DNA of 64,000 nucleotides, from assembly GCA_012274445.1 (NCBI GenBank), contig JAAROD010000004.1:2914001-2978000 (forward strand), given 5' to 3'. Below the pieces are notes generated by a model. It did not search any database. It had not been told where the DNA came from and saw only the letters and a list, made by a program, of their open reading frames with translations. Made by a program: the position numbers and the translations under genes. Positions within the stretch are counted from its first letter, which is position 1; the number at the start of each line of letters is the position of its first letter. Source of the stretch: Sclerotiophoma versabilis. Its lineage: Eukaryota; Ascomycota; Dothideomycetes; Pleosporales; Didymellaceae. Shown in pieces: positions 1 through 11,305 of this stretch.

Positions 1-3000
1 CGTACGCCAGATGTCTTGAGCTCCTCCTGAAGACTCTCCAGGTGGTTGATGGTCCCGCTAGTCACGGTCATGTTTGGCGCATTAATGCAAGCTATCTCAC
101 AAGAGCTCCACCTGCCAGAGTCCAGGCGTTGACGCATGGCTGGCTCAGCTTCCGCTACAGCAAGCATTGCATACTCGTGGGCGGTGAGTTTCTTCTCCAT
201 GATTGCGGCACGAGTGGCGACGAGATAGATTGTGTCGCTCATGGAGAGCACGCCAGCCACACAGAGGGCGGCATACTCACCAAGGCTATGTCCGACGACT
301 ACATCAGGACGCACATCCAGCGACTGGAACAGACGAGCAAGGGCGATTTCCAAAGCTACAATTGCAAGTTGAGACTGAGCTGGGCTCGCCGTGGACACGT
401 CAAAGTCACCCTGTGCGATGAGATGGACGAATTTTGGTAGACGCTGGAGATCAGCAAGCATCTGCAGTGATTCCAGCTCGCGCCGAAAAGACAAGCTGTG
501 GTGCCACAGGTCTTTGCCCATGCCAGCGTAAAGGGAGCCTTGGCCAGTAAAAGTGAAGACAACATTGGGGCTGGGGCCACGACTATTCGAGGGTCCTGCA
601 CTGACATTGGCTGACAGGCGGTCGGCCAGCTCGGCAGTACTGTCGACAACAAAAGCAGCGCGGAGGGGACCGTGCATGCGTCTTGCCGTGGTGGTGTATG
701 CAACATCAGCCAGGCGCACGGCAGGGTGCTTGTTGAGATATTCCAGTAGTCTCTGCCTGTTGCCAGACAACGAGGCTGGGGTACGAGCAGAGAGGGTTAC
801 AATGTGACACGGACGCGGGTCAAGTGTTTTGTGTGGCTTTGGTGGAGCTTCCTCAATGAGCACGCACGAGTTTCCGCCCTGAAGGGAAAATATAAGCATC
901 AAGGAAGTACAATAGATTCTAGCAAGTCAATACATACCGCAGCATCGAAACTGTTGACAAATGCGCGCCGCTTGCCGTCGGCAGCAGGCTGAAGGGGGGA
1001 GGGTTGGGTAGCAATGCGGACATTCAGACGGTCCAAGTCTGGGAACTTTGAGTTGATTTTGAAGGGAACTCCAGGCTGTGGGGGGATGCGTCGTTCGCGG
1101 AACATCAACAAGACCTTTAGCAACGAGGAGATGCCGGCAGCGGCTTCCCCGTGGCCGATGTTAGCCTTGACAGCTCCTACGACCAGGGGATGCTCCTTTG
1201 TGCGGCCGCGACCAAAAGTAGACAGCACTGAAGACATTTCCATGGAATCGCCAGCCTGGGTGCCAGTGCCGTGCATCTCGACATAGGAGACGGTCTTGGG
1301 GTCGGTGGCGGTCTTGTGCAGAATGTCGTTGTAAAGACGGTGCTGGGCAGAGGCAGAGGGATGGGTGATGGACGAGGCATCGCTGCTGTAGTTGCGGGCG
1401 CCGCCAGGAATGAGGCCCAGGATGTTGTCGTTGTCGGCCAGGGCATCCTCCAAGCGCTTGAGGACGACGACGCCAACGGCTTCACCTCGACAGTAGCCGT
1501 CAGCGTCGTCGTGGAAAGTGCTGCAGCCACCAGGGCCCAGGGACAGGAAGCCGCCGCGGCTGAGGCCGGCGAAAGGCCAGGGGGAGCTGAGGACGGAGCC
1601 GGCGCCGGCCAAGGCGGTGTCGCAGTCGCGGTTGAGCAGGGCACGGCAGGCGAGGATGGTGGCGGTGATGCTTGTGGCACAGGCGCTGTCGACGGCAAAG
1701 GCGCCGCCGCCCCACTTGAAGTGGTAGTTGAGGCGGCCGGGGCCAAAGGCACGTACAATGCCGGGGATGTAGTAGATGTCGACGCCCTCGTTGGCAAGGA
1801 TCTCGCGGTGGTCGTCCGAGGCCTGGCCAAGATAGGTGGCGATGCGGTCGCTGCGGGTGGACGGGGTGGCGTCCGGGTAGTAGCCGGCGGACTCGAGGGC
1901 CTCGTAGCTGGCCGTCAGCAGCAGACGGTGGACGGGGTCCATCTGCATGGCCTCGCGCGGCGACACATTGAACAGCCGGTGGTCGAAGAGGCCGGGCCGG
2001 GCGAGGAAGGCGCCATGGCGGGCGAGGGTCGAGCCTGGCTTCTGGCCGGTGGGGTCGTAGTAGGCGTCGAGATCAAAGCGCGACGCGGGGATCTCGGTGA
2101 CATGGCGCTCGCCCTTGCGCAGCAGCTCCCAGAAGCCGTCGACGCCCCCCTCGCCCGCGCCGGGAAAGCGGCCGGCCATGCCTACGACGGCCACGGCGCC
2201 GCTGCCCGCACGCAGGCCCGCGCCCGGCGACGGCGACGCGGACGCTGGCGGCGGGGCGGCCGGCGTGAGTGCAAAGCCCCGCTCGCTGATCTCGCGCTGC
2301 ACGGCGGGCGTGTGGCCGGACGGGCCCAGCGCCACCAGGCGGACGGGAAGGCCCGGCGGCAGGGCCTGGATGACGGCGTCGAGCGTCTCGTTGAAGCGGA
2401 TGGGCTGGTGCACGATGAGCGGGAACACGGCGAGCAGCATGTCGCCAAACGTGGCCGCCTGCAGCAGCGCGCCGTCGACGGGCGAGTACATGCGCGCCTT
2501 GTCCGTGTCCAGCGGCGTCGCCAGCAGCGCCGAGGTGCCCAGGACCCGCGCTGCGTCGACGGGCGGCGCCGTGGGCATGTGCACGCCGCCGCGCGCCTCG
2601 GTGGCTATGCGCGACGCGTGCGCAAGCTCGCCGCTCCACCCCCACAGCCGTTCCTGCGTCGAGGGCGGGCCGAAGAGGGTCAGCCATCCGCGCGCCTCGA
2701 CGCCAATGCAGAGCCGGCGCGCCCACGGCACATGCGCCTGCGTGTGGAACTCGTCCAGCAGACGCCGCACATGCTCCACCTGCAGCCCCACCAGCGTCGT
2801 CGCCCACTGCCCGCGCGAGGGATCGATGCGCCGCGAGTTGGCGCAGATCTCGCGCCCCAGCCGGAACGCGATGCGTGTTGTCTCGACAGCCAGCGCAAAC
2901 AGCTCGCTGCTGCTGCGCGCGGCCACGGCCACCGCCCCAGGGAGCTGGCCAGTGCACAGACTCAGCACTTCCGCCCGCCGACCGCCCGCCGAGGTGCCAA

Positions 3001-3401
3001 GTATCGTCGCGTCTTCCTCGACCTGTCTGCGTGTCGCGTTAGCAGCCCGTCTGTCCACCCTCTTCGTTGCAGCGCCCCACGGCCCGCCTTCAGCACACGT
3101 ACATGATCAGCTCGCCCATGCGCACCACGGCCATCAACGCCGTCGCTATCGTCTCGTTGGGCTCTTCGCGCCCTGCGTTGGCCTCTGCTAACCCCAGGAT
3201 CGTGTCGAAGTCGTCCACGTCCGCCCGCTCATCTGCGGGCAGCTCGCGGACCTCCGACTGTATTGCATCTGCTGCCGCCCGCAGGAATCTCGCCGCCACT
3301 TCTGTCGTCTGTGCCTTCTGTGCCAGCGCCCGCACCCCCGGCAGCTTCTCTACTGTCTGGTCTCCGAAGAAGAGCACGTTGCTAGTCACGCTTGTTGCCA
3401 T
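1..3401 (-). CDS. Non-reducing polyketide synthase (SAT-KS-MAT..., 3' part beyond the window)
   Basis: Iterative type I NR-PKS; it probably accepts a reduced acyl starter from the HR-PKS at 11306-18500 and builds an aromatic ring. Exons on the minus strand: 3401-3103, 3026-938 and 878-1 (open at the left edge). Introns are 3102-3027, with a GCTAAC branch point, and 937-879. The N-terminal SAT domain has the active-site Cys in SLCTGQ (about residue 124). The KS starts near residue 365 (VAVVGMAGRFPG), with Cys in DSACATS and His in EMHGTGTQAGD and VKANIGHGEA. The MAT has FTFTGQGSLYAGMG and the serine elbow GHSLGEYAAL. PT and ACP domains, and any TE, would lie left of position 1. The start at MATSVTSN is chosen over an upstream Met at 3431 because it begins the typical SAT sequence. 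DSACATS differs from the common DTACSSS. The SAT/KS half is far more GC-rich than the MAT half. Confidence 0.93.
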
Positions 3402-3800
3402 GTTGAATAGATGGCTGAGTGCTTGAATCACCGAGTTGAGCTTTACTCGCTCGCATCCTCCTCCCCACCCACTTTTTATCGCCTTGTCTTATCTCCACCG
3501 ACTGCTCCCTACCCACAACATGAACGCCGACCATGGTCCGTGCACATCTGTTGCCTCCCTTCAACCCTCTCGGCGATTTCCCCTTCTGGCTGGTCTGACA
3601 ATGCAGCTAACATGAATCAACTCGGCCGCCGAGCGTGATAACGTATCCTTCCGCGCCCACTACGCTATAGTAGCACTGCCGTGAACTCGGAGATTTATGC
3701 CTCCACGCCTCGCCCTCTGCTGCACCTTCTCCCCATACAGCCTCGCGGACGCGTACACCCAAATCACGCCATTTGTGCCTCGTTTAGCTGCTCTGTATGG
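3402..3800. promoter_or_regulatory. Upstream region of the NR-PKS with two CCGA-type palindromes
   Basis: This is the proximal promoter of the minus-strand NR-PKS. Position 3570-3576 reads TCGGCGA, the 7-bp palindrome that recurs in the other cluster promoters. Position 3621-3633 reads CTCGGCCGCCGAG, a perfect inverted repeat (CTCGGC, one base, GCCGAG) about 220 bp upstream of the start codon. Such CGG/CCG inverted half-sites are what Zn2Cys6 proteins like the one at 21891-23469 usually bind. Binding itself is inferred. Confidence 0.4.
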
Positions 3801-4046
3801 CTGTTGTCATCTTTTCAATATACTACTCTTGAATTGCTGTTGTCTTTTTAATATCCTACTCTTAAATTGGCTGTCATCTTTTCAATATAGGACTCTTGAA
3901 TTGGCTGTCATCTTTTCAACATGATACTCTTGAATTGGCTATCGTAGTCTTAATAACGCAGTCCTCTCGAATTAGCTGTTGTCTTCGCAATGCATGACTT
4001 TTGAATTAGTTGTTGTTATCCTTACAACGCAGCACTCTCGAATTGG
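3801..4046. repeat. Diverged minisatellite, seven units of 34-37 bp
   Basis: Seven head-to-tail units begin at 3801, 3837, 3871, 3905, 3939, 3976 and 4010. Each has a CTGTYRTCWTYTT-like start, an AATA/CAAC centre and an end close to ACTCTTGAATTGG. Units 3 and 4 (3871-3938) are nearly identical; the outer units are more diverged. The array lies between the 3' end of the MFS gene and the NR-PKS promoter, 400-650 bp upstream of the NR-PKS start. No reading frame is conserved across the units. Confidence 0.85.
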
Positions 4047-4204
4047 TCATCTTGCTGCCTCCCACTTCAAACTTCTGACTTTCAATCTACCCCAACACAT
4101 ATAATCACCCCACTTCTACATACAGTCTACTCAACATGCCAGACTCATACCCACTAGGCCCATCTCCGTACATAGCATTTCACCATGTCATCATTCCACT
4201 CAAC

Positions 4205-5875
4205 CTACTCCGTTGCAGATCCGCTGCTACTGCTGACGCCTTTCTCCACATCGTCGGGCTTGGGCGACGGGTTCGCTGCTGGTTTGGCGGAAGCGTGCAG
4301 TTGCTCCAAGATTCTAGCCGATTCACGTGCATATTTGCAGCGCTCACGAATTGCTCCGCCAAACTTGTAAAACAGCCAGGGTAACGGCGCACATAGGAGA
4401 GCCAGAAACGCTGGAATAGCTGATGCCCACTGCGGACCCAAGTTCTGGTACATGTACGGCGTGAACAACGGGCTTTGCCAGCATAGTCAGCACAATGATT
4501 CTTCTAAAGTATGCCAGGTGACTCACAAAACTGCGCCAAAGAGTGCTCTCAAAACGGCATTGGCAGCAAGCGCTGAAGCAGCATACACTGTGTACGCGTC
4601 AATCGTGTAGTTGATAATGCTTATGAATAGCAGAACTTGTCCGAATCCAAACAGACCTGCACCAAGCAAACAGACAATCCACGGTATGGACGGGTAGGTA
4701 GTGAAGGCGAACCAAAAGAGACCCACGGGCATTGCTATACATCCAATCAAAGCTGGCTCCAGGCGCGCCTCGGGTGTTGCCCATCCGTTCGCGGCGACGA
4801 CTCTCTTGTATCTTTTGTCAAGCAAAACGTAGATGAACATTGCGATTATCTGGCCAACCATGGTGCCAATAAAAGACAAGCCGCTGATGCCTTGCGACCA
4901 GTGTCGTTGGCCACTGAAGACGATGGGAAACGCCGAAAAGGTAAGGTATAGGATTCCGTAGACGATTGCCGAATAGATGGCGACGAGAAGGACGATGGGC
5001 TCCGCAAAGAGTAGAACCCACGGGCGGAATATCGTCACCTTGAACACTGTCGATGGCTTTTTCCGCCCTTGCCCCACCTCCAGCTTGCTCTTGTACACCT
5101 TGCCAGTAATCTGCGAGAGTTTATCTGCCCGGCGGGCAAGCAGATATGGTCCATACGTTTCCGGCACCAAAGCGGCCGTGAGGAACCACAAGACGCCCGT
5201 GAAGATAACGGTGGTAGCATCAGCCCACCGCCAACCAGCATACTGCCCCAAGAACCCGCCCGCTACAGGCCCCAGCGTCGGTCCCAGAAACGGCGCGGAG
5301 CAATAGATGGTAATAGCGAGACCACGCTCGCTAGCAACGAACATATCCGAAATAACGCCCGCAGAGTTGACAATCGACGACGCGCCAAAAACGCCCGCAA
5401 GCGCCCGCAGCACCAGCAGCGCAGCAATATTGTGCGACGCAATCGACGCGCCCCCGAAAACAGTCACAAGCCCAAACATGGCAAAAGCCAAATACTGCCT
5501 GCCGTACAACTCAGAAACCGGCGCCCAGCTCATCGGCCCCAGCGCAAACCCAAGCACAAACAACGACACAGTCAGCGTCGCAACGATAGTCTGTATGCCA
5601 AACGCTGTCTGAATCTGCTCAATAGCGCCCGAGAATGCCGTCGACGCAAATGAAACGGACAGTGTCCCCAGCGCCATGATGATCGTAATCAGCCATTTCA
5701 TTCCAAACGCTATGTTCAATGGACTGCGCGGGTCGTTGGGGATCCAATCCACACTGTACGGATCGTCTTCCGTCCCGCTCCCTGGATAAGCGTGATTGAG
5801 TATATCGGTGGTGAGGAGGGTTTGCGAGACGACGAGGCGCCAATGAGCGGGTTTTGACGACGAGATGGCAGTCAT
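4205..5875 (-). CDS. MFS multidrug transporter (DHA1-like)
   Basis: Twelve-helix drug:proton antiporter of the plasma membrane, probably exporting the cluster product. Exons are 5875-4527 and 4472-4205 (538 aa). The intron 4526-4473 splices TT|C and restores FGAVFPLFTPYMYQ. Family signs: the pre-TM1 segment with NDPRSPLNIAFGMKW, the loop 2-3 motif SWAPVSELYGRQ, motif C in helix 5 (FLGPTLGPVAGGFLG), and a large charged central loop (about residues 245-290). The C-terminal tail is acidic and Ser-rich. It is transcribed in the same direction as the NR-PKS, with which it shares the 3.4-4.2 kb interval. The substrate cannot be read from the sequence. Confidence 0.92.
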
Positions 5876-5912
5876 GGTGGAAGTGGAAGTAAACGTAAAA
5901 GTAAAAGTGGAA

Positions 5913-5947
5913 GTGATGTGATGTGATGTGATGTGATGTGATGTGAT
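5913..5947. repeat. (GTGAT)7 microsatellite in the MFS 5' leader
   Basis: Seven perfect pentamer copies lie 38 bp upstream of the MFS start codon and are preceded by a GTAAAAGT-rich stretch. The array is in the leader or core promoter, so unit-number change could affect expression. That effect is inferred only. Confidence 0.9.
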
Positions 5948-6694
5948 GGAATCGCTGGATGATTTAGCGATAAAGTGGAAACCACACCGGCATACGCATT
6001 TCTTCCTTCTCGTCTGTCTGTGGGCTCCTTATATATCGCGATACGCATGCTATCGCGTTGCATTGCAAAAAAGGTCCGATTCTTACACGCCAAAGCATAC
6101 ACCGGACTTAGTGTCGGAATTATCAAGTCCATCAGCGGTGTTAGCATTCGTGAAGCGCCGGACTTTGGAATTCTACTGGGGTCTTTACACGTGTGGAAAG
6201 TGTTTGGACTGGCTTTCACGGTGAATATTATTGTGCGTCTTATCTCTGCACTGCGTACTTCAGCCTATCACATGTAACTCGGAATTGCCAGTTCAGCCTG
6301 TTCTCGGTGATCGATACTGCTATTTTTTAATATATAGGTGACATCATATTTGTTCTCGCATCTGTATGTTCTTGCTTTGGCTGGCTTGCTTTTTGATCTT
6401 TTTTAACACTACGCACTTTTAGCATGGGTGACGTCTTGTTTGAATTGCAGGCTTGCTCCAAAACAAATCAGTCTTCAGCAGATGAAACACGTAGTACTGC
6501 TACATTACTATTCTCGGAACATGCTTTGAAGTATACAATCGGGCGTGGTAGGTTGGAGCATTGCTACACGAAATTCCGAGATTTCAACTTTCACTAGGAA
6601 GAAAAGCAGGCACATAATGACAGCCCGTTATGAGACTTATACTAGATACAAATAGTTGGTGGCAAGTGTGCATGATCAAACAGCGGCTCTCGAA
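5948..6694. other. Intergenic region upstream of the MFS gene
   Basis: This is the promoter side of the MFS gene and the 3' flank of the AflY-like gene. It has several CGGA/CCGG half-sites (for example GTGTCGGAATTA near 6111 and GCGCCGGACTT near 6157) and T-rich stretches, but no convincing gene. Confidence 0.5.
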
Positions 6695-8283
6695 CTACGC
6701 CTGCGCGACTGCCCGCAATGGCACTTTCTCCCACATCTCCGCATAGCCAGCGCCGCGAATGAGATCGAAATGCTGGATTCCAATCATAGGCACATCGCTC
6801 CCTGAGTCTACGGCGGCTATGGCCGCTGGCAAGAACATGTGTTGCTTGACATGAAACTCTGGCAGATGGTCATACGGTTTGGAAACCTCCTCCGCGTGCT
6901 TCAGTGCTCGAATCAATTTCGACATGTGCCCGTCGTCTCTGTGCTTGCATACCCGTTCAAAAACCTGCTTCCAACCTGTCTTTGGATAGCGAGGCTGGTG
7001 CGATAGAATCCACTCCATATCAAGAGGTGGGCTACCCATTGCGGCATACATCATCAGCGTCACTCGACCCGTGTATTCGAGCACGCGCGCCTTCTGCTCG
7101 TTGGTCAACGAGGGCTCGCGGAGGAAGCAGGAATGCCAGAGCGCGGCGTTTGTGCAGTGGATGAGAAAAAAATCGTAGCGGCATTCATGTGGCGGAAGCT
7201 GGGCTCCAGCAGACATGAGAACTGCAAAACTTAGCAACGGCTTGCTCCCTCCAAGGTTCTAAGACTCACCTGTTGCATTGATCAGTTCGGCCGTTGCGCG
7301 CTCCAAGTCGTTTGGGTTGACACGATAACGGGCACACACTCTCGCCATGTCATCAAAGGCCTTTGCACAAACTCCATCCCTGACCATCTCTACCTTTACA
7401 AACCACTTCCCGTCTTCCATTTGATGATGGTATTCGCTACCGGAGCACGACAGAATAGACGGGTACTTGCGACACTCGAACAGCAATTCGCTCAACGGCA
7501 GAGCCGTCTCCTTTGCTTCACCGGCCAATCGCTCAGCCGCAAACAGGAATTCATTGTAGTACATGTCGTCGTGCACAGCAGCCTGTGCAAGTCCCTCGGC
7601 GACCAGCGGTAGCTGCTTGAACTCGACGCCCATACCAACGTACATGAGCGAATGGACGTATCCTGCAAAGTCAGCATTGTTCACCCTCGCCGAGCGAGTT
7701 GCAATGGATCATTCTGAACTGACCATGGTACATCCGCGCTAGCAGATCGTCCGCTACTTCCGTACCACCAAACATGTACTTCTGCAGCACCTTCTCGTAG
7801 CCCAGATTGGCAATCTCACGCTCGAAGAATTCCGTGAAACTGAGGAAGTAGTCCTCGTCGCCAAGGTAGCGCTTGTATCCTTCCTCCGTTCCCATCTCTT
7901 TAATCACTTTTTCATCTGGCAACTGCGGCGGTTGCAACTGGTAAGTTTGGTTGCGCTTGGTGTGCTCAAGGATCTGCTCTGGCGAAGCTCCTAGCGAGTA
8001 CAGCGCCAGGGTATGATGGGTAATGTGGTTGTGTAGATGCGCCTGGGTTTGTACTTTAGTACTGGGTCACTTTCGAATCTTCTATATTTCCTCCAGTAAA
8101 AGGGATTTTACGTACCCCCATTTTCCTGGCCTCGGTGGTGTAGATGTGGTGTGACGCCGTGTTGAGATTCAACACTCGCGATGCGGTTTTCGCGCTTTCT
8201 TCCGTCAGGTTGTCTACATGCACGATTCCTGGTGTCTTGATGGGGTCGAGCGCATAGCGCGTCGGCTCGGTCTTGACGGTCAT
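6695..8283 (-). CDS. AflY/questin-oxidase-like protein
   Basis: Belongs to the fungal questin-oxidase-like family (DUF4243). Members such as AflY and GedK act in polyketide pathways as Baeyer-Villiger-type oxygenases that open or rearrange aromatic or quinoid rings; the metal or cofactor use is poorly defined. Exons are 8283-8116, 8042-7724, 7662-7270 and 7221-6695 (468 aa), near family length. Family-like segments are KMGAHLHNHITHHTLALYSLGA, here read as GAHLHNHITHH followed by LALYSLGA, plus HGGYVHSLMYVGMGVEF, HDDMYYNEFL and ECRYDFFLIHCTNA; the repeated His residues (HLHNHITHH, GYVHS) are typical. The Met at 8283 is preferred over the one at 8322 because it starts the compact N-terminus. 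It shares a 434-bp divergent promoter with the esterase. An oxidative step on the resorcylate is a guess from family and context. Confidence 0.85.
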
Positions 8284-8717
8284 GGTGGATACGTTCAAAT
8301 TTGGGTTTGAGATTGTTTGCAAATGCTAATCAGACAGAGGGGTATTTCCGTATTCTTGAGCCCAGTATTCCGACGCAGCGCAAGTTTAATTGCGCTTTAC
8401 ATTTCTTTGTAAGTCGACTCCCTCTCAATATACTAGATCTTAGGTTGAGAAGTGATCGCCGAAATAGCTGGGGGGTGTTGTTCACATGTTCCCACGCACT
8501 AGACATTATAATCGCCGAGCCGAAAGCGGTCAGTGAATCTGAATCGCCGAAATGCAATGCACCGAAGTAAGGCTACCACCACAAGGGGTAGCACGCACGT
8601 CCTCATAGGAAAAAAAAAGCACGTTCTATTGATCTTGATCGATCGCAGGATTAAAACAGGCGTATCTGCATGTCGAAAGAGCTATCCAAGGCCGTGCCAA
8701 GTCTGGGATAGCCAGCC
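8284..8717. promoter_or_regulatory. Divergent promoter of the AflY-like and esterase genes with three TCGCCGA boxes
   Basis: TCGCCGA occurs at 8456-8462, 8512-8518 and 8544-8550, each preceded by A or AA, within 95 bp. A further GCCGAAAG half-site follows the second box. The same palindrome (TCGGCGA or TCGCCGA) is found in the NR-PKS and HR-PKS/TE promoters. Co-regulation by the cluster Zn2Cys6 protein is inferred. Confidence 0.5.
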
Positions 8718-10574
8718 ATGCGATCGTTTCAGCTCCTCACACCCCTTCTGCTTGCTGCAGCGAACTTATCACTCAGTAAACCTACCAGGCTTGATGTGCA
8801 TACTACGGTGGGAAGAGTCATCGGAACAGTCGATGACATCACTCCAGATGTCAACCAATGGCTGGGGGTTCCATTTGCCGAGCCTCCACTGGGTCCTCTC
8901 CGCTTCCTTCCACCGGTCAAAAAAACGTCTTCGGGTGTGGTATTGGCCCAGAGCCCTCCAGCTTCATGCCAGCAGTACCTGAAAGGTACTCCCAACATCT
9001 TTGACCTTGTCCCCGAATTCCATCCCCCAAGACCGTACAGCGAAGACTGCCTGTACTTGAACGTCATCGCCCCGAAGCATCCCAAGTGCAAGAATTTGCC
9101 TGTGGCGGTTTGGTTTCATGGTGGCGAGTTTACCTACGGTGGTATCAACACTCCATATGAGAGACCCCAGAAATGGGTTCAGAGGTCGCAAGAGCATATC
9201 GTTGTCCAGATCAAGTCAGTTGTGCCTTACTGTTTGACATGAGGTGTGTCGTTTTTCAAGCTAATATCGGAAAAGCTACCGCCTGAATCTTCTGGGCTTT
9301 CCCAATGCGCCGGGTCTAAATCAGTCTGAGCTGAATCCAGGACTGCTCGACATGCGTCTCGGGTAAGTCTAATTTCATGAACAAATATGCCGAAAGTGCA
9401 GCTTACAGATTTCAAAGTATTGAATGGGTGCGCGACAACATTGCCAACTTCGGCGGCGACCCCTCAAAGATTGTGCTCTGGGGTCACTCAGCTGGCGCTG
9501 GTCTAATCGATGCCTACCAGTACGCCCACTACAAAGACCCCATCGCACGTGGAATCATACAGGAGAGCGGAATTGTATTCATGGGTAATCTACAATCAGA
9601 CACTAATCAGACGTCCTGGGCTTGGGTCGCGGAGCAGTTCAAATGTAAGGGAGACGCGAAGCAGGTCCTCGAGTGCATGCGCCATGTAGACGCTGCTGCA
9701 CTTGAAAAACTGCTGCAAACACACACCGACAGCGGTAATGCTCCTAAGCTGTACCTTGGTGCAGCGGCAGACAACGCAACCGGATTTGGTAAAGCTGTGT
9801 ACAAAGAGATGGCCGCAGCAAAGAATATTCCAAAACTGGTGAGTCGCACTTATGTTCTTTGCCATGATATTCCTGGGACTTACGATATAACACAGCCAAC
9901 TCTGATGGGTTCGAATTCTAATGAGGGCGCCAACTTTGTTCCATTCAGTGCCAGTGGTAACACGACTACGGAAGCGGCGATCCACGAAACCACCTTATCA
10001 GTATTTCAGTGCGCCTATGCACAGGAGACTGCGTAAGTACTTTACCTTTTTACCATCTATGTCACCAATCAATACGCTGACATTGATTCCTGAAACACAG
10101 CGCTCGCGTAGAAGGCGGCGGCAAAACCTGGCGCTACTACAATGCCGCAAACTTCACCAACATCTCACCCGAGTAAGCATATCTCGTCACTACCGTCACA
10201 GTCACAACACTCTCCCACAAACCCGCAAGCGTCACGTATCGGACACGAGAACATGTTGTGGATCTCCAGACTAACTCACGCACAGGCCTTGGATGGGCGC
10301 CTACCACTTCTCCGAGCTCCCGCTCATAACCGGCACGCACGCCGACTACCGCGGTAACTCCACGCCGTTTGAATACGCGCTCAGCGAGACGATGCAAGAT
10401 CTCTGGCTGGCCTTTATCAAAGACCCTGAACACGGTCTCACCGCGGCTGGATGGCCTGAGTACACGGGCATCAACGGCACGATCATTGTGTTTGGCGAGG
10501 ACAATCATTTGGTTCAGCTGCGCAGCGAGTCTGTAATTGACGCGGGACTTGCGGCTCTTAACTGCACTGTTTGA
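8718..10574 (+). CDS. Secreted type-B carboxylesterase/lipase (cholinesterase-like)
   Basis: Serine hydrolase of the alpha/beta fold, probably extracellular or vesicular. Exons are 8718-9214, 9276-9362, 9397-9838, 9896-10032, 10101-10172 and 10286-10574 (507 aa). An N-terminal signal peptide (MRSFQLLTPLLLAAANLSLS) is visible. Family motifs: EDCLYLNV, the oxyanion segment WFHGGEF, YRLNLLGFPNAPG, the nucleophile elbow GHSAG, the acidic-residue region GSNSNEG and the catalytic His in GTHADY. Intron 9839-9895 is 57 nt and in frame, so a raw translation would read through it; the spliced form IPKLPTLMGSNSNEG fits the family. Intron 9363-9396 is only 34 nt and uses an AAG acceptor, so that junction is the least certain. 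Divergent from the AflY-like gene. It may hydrolyse or form an ester (depside, lactone or acyl cap) of the cluster product; the substrate is unknown. Confidence 0.86.
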
Positions 10575-11305
10575 GTAGGAGTGGCAATGTGCATACTATC
10601 CGTCGGATTGTTGGCGTGGTAGGGGCTGTAAGCTCTGCGCTTGCAAGGAGAGGGGTATATGTAGTTATTCTGTATTGACACTGTGAAGGGCAGTGATTAG
10701 TCTGTTTTTCTTTCGGAATATAGACTCCCTGCTGCCCTTACCGCCATTTTATCTATAATTTCTTTCTTAATTCTGTCACTTCAAGTTCGTTCCGCTGTAT
10801 AATTAGATAAGTAATTTTGATGTAGTAGTTCACAAGTGTCAAGATTGTTACAACAACAGACTAACATACGGATGTTTCTTCTTCAAGCTGCAGATTCACA
10901 GCTCCTAGTATTATTTCTTAGATAATGTCTTCTCCCTTGGAAACTTCTATACTCATTACCTTGCAGCAACTTTTCAATACGCACCTAGGTGTCCGTGCAA
11001 TGATTTGTCTGAAATACACGTGTGTAGGAGAACTGCTCAATTTCGTATACAATGCAGTTGTTTGCGAATCGTACTGTTACCTACAGTTAACAAGTATCAG
11101 AGGCGTACAACACAGAGAGGAGGTCTAATGGACTTCTGTAATGTATAATTGCTATAAGCTTACATGTACTCATCTCAACTACAATGAGATAAATCACGTG
11201 AAAACCCTCCAGATCAAGCAACGTGATGCGTATCCGGCCTACCAAAGTAAAAAATTGGTCTGTCTATCTGGTGCAACCACGTACTGACTCATCTTATCGA
11301 CCCCG
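10575..11305. other. Intergenic, convergent 3' flanks
   Basis: AT-rich sequence between the 3' ends of the esterase and the HR-PKS. No gene or repeat was recognised. Confidence 0.5.

Noticed and set aside
1271..3106. 611-codon plus-strand open frame opposite the NR-PKS
   Set aside because: It is the antisense shadow of a GC3-rich coding region; its Gly/Arg/Val-rich translation has no domain, while the minus strand shows full SAT and KS motifs.
3801..4046. CRISPR-like array
   Set aside because: Units are contiguous without unique spacers, the host is a eukaryote, and the units diverge gradually like a minisatellite.
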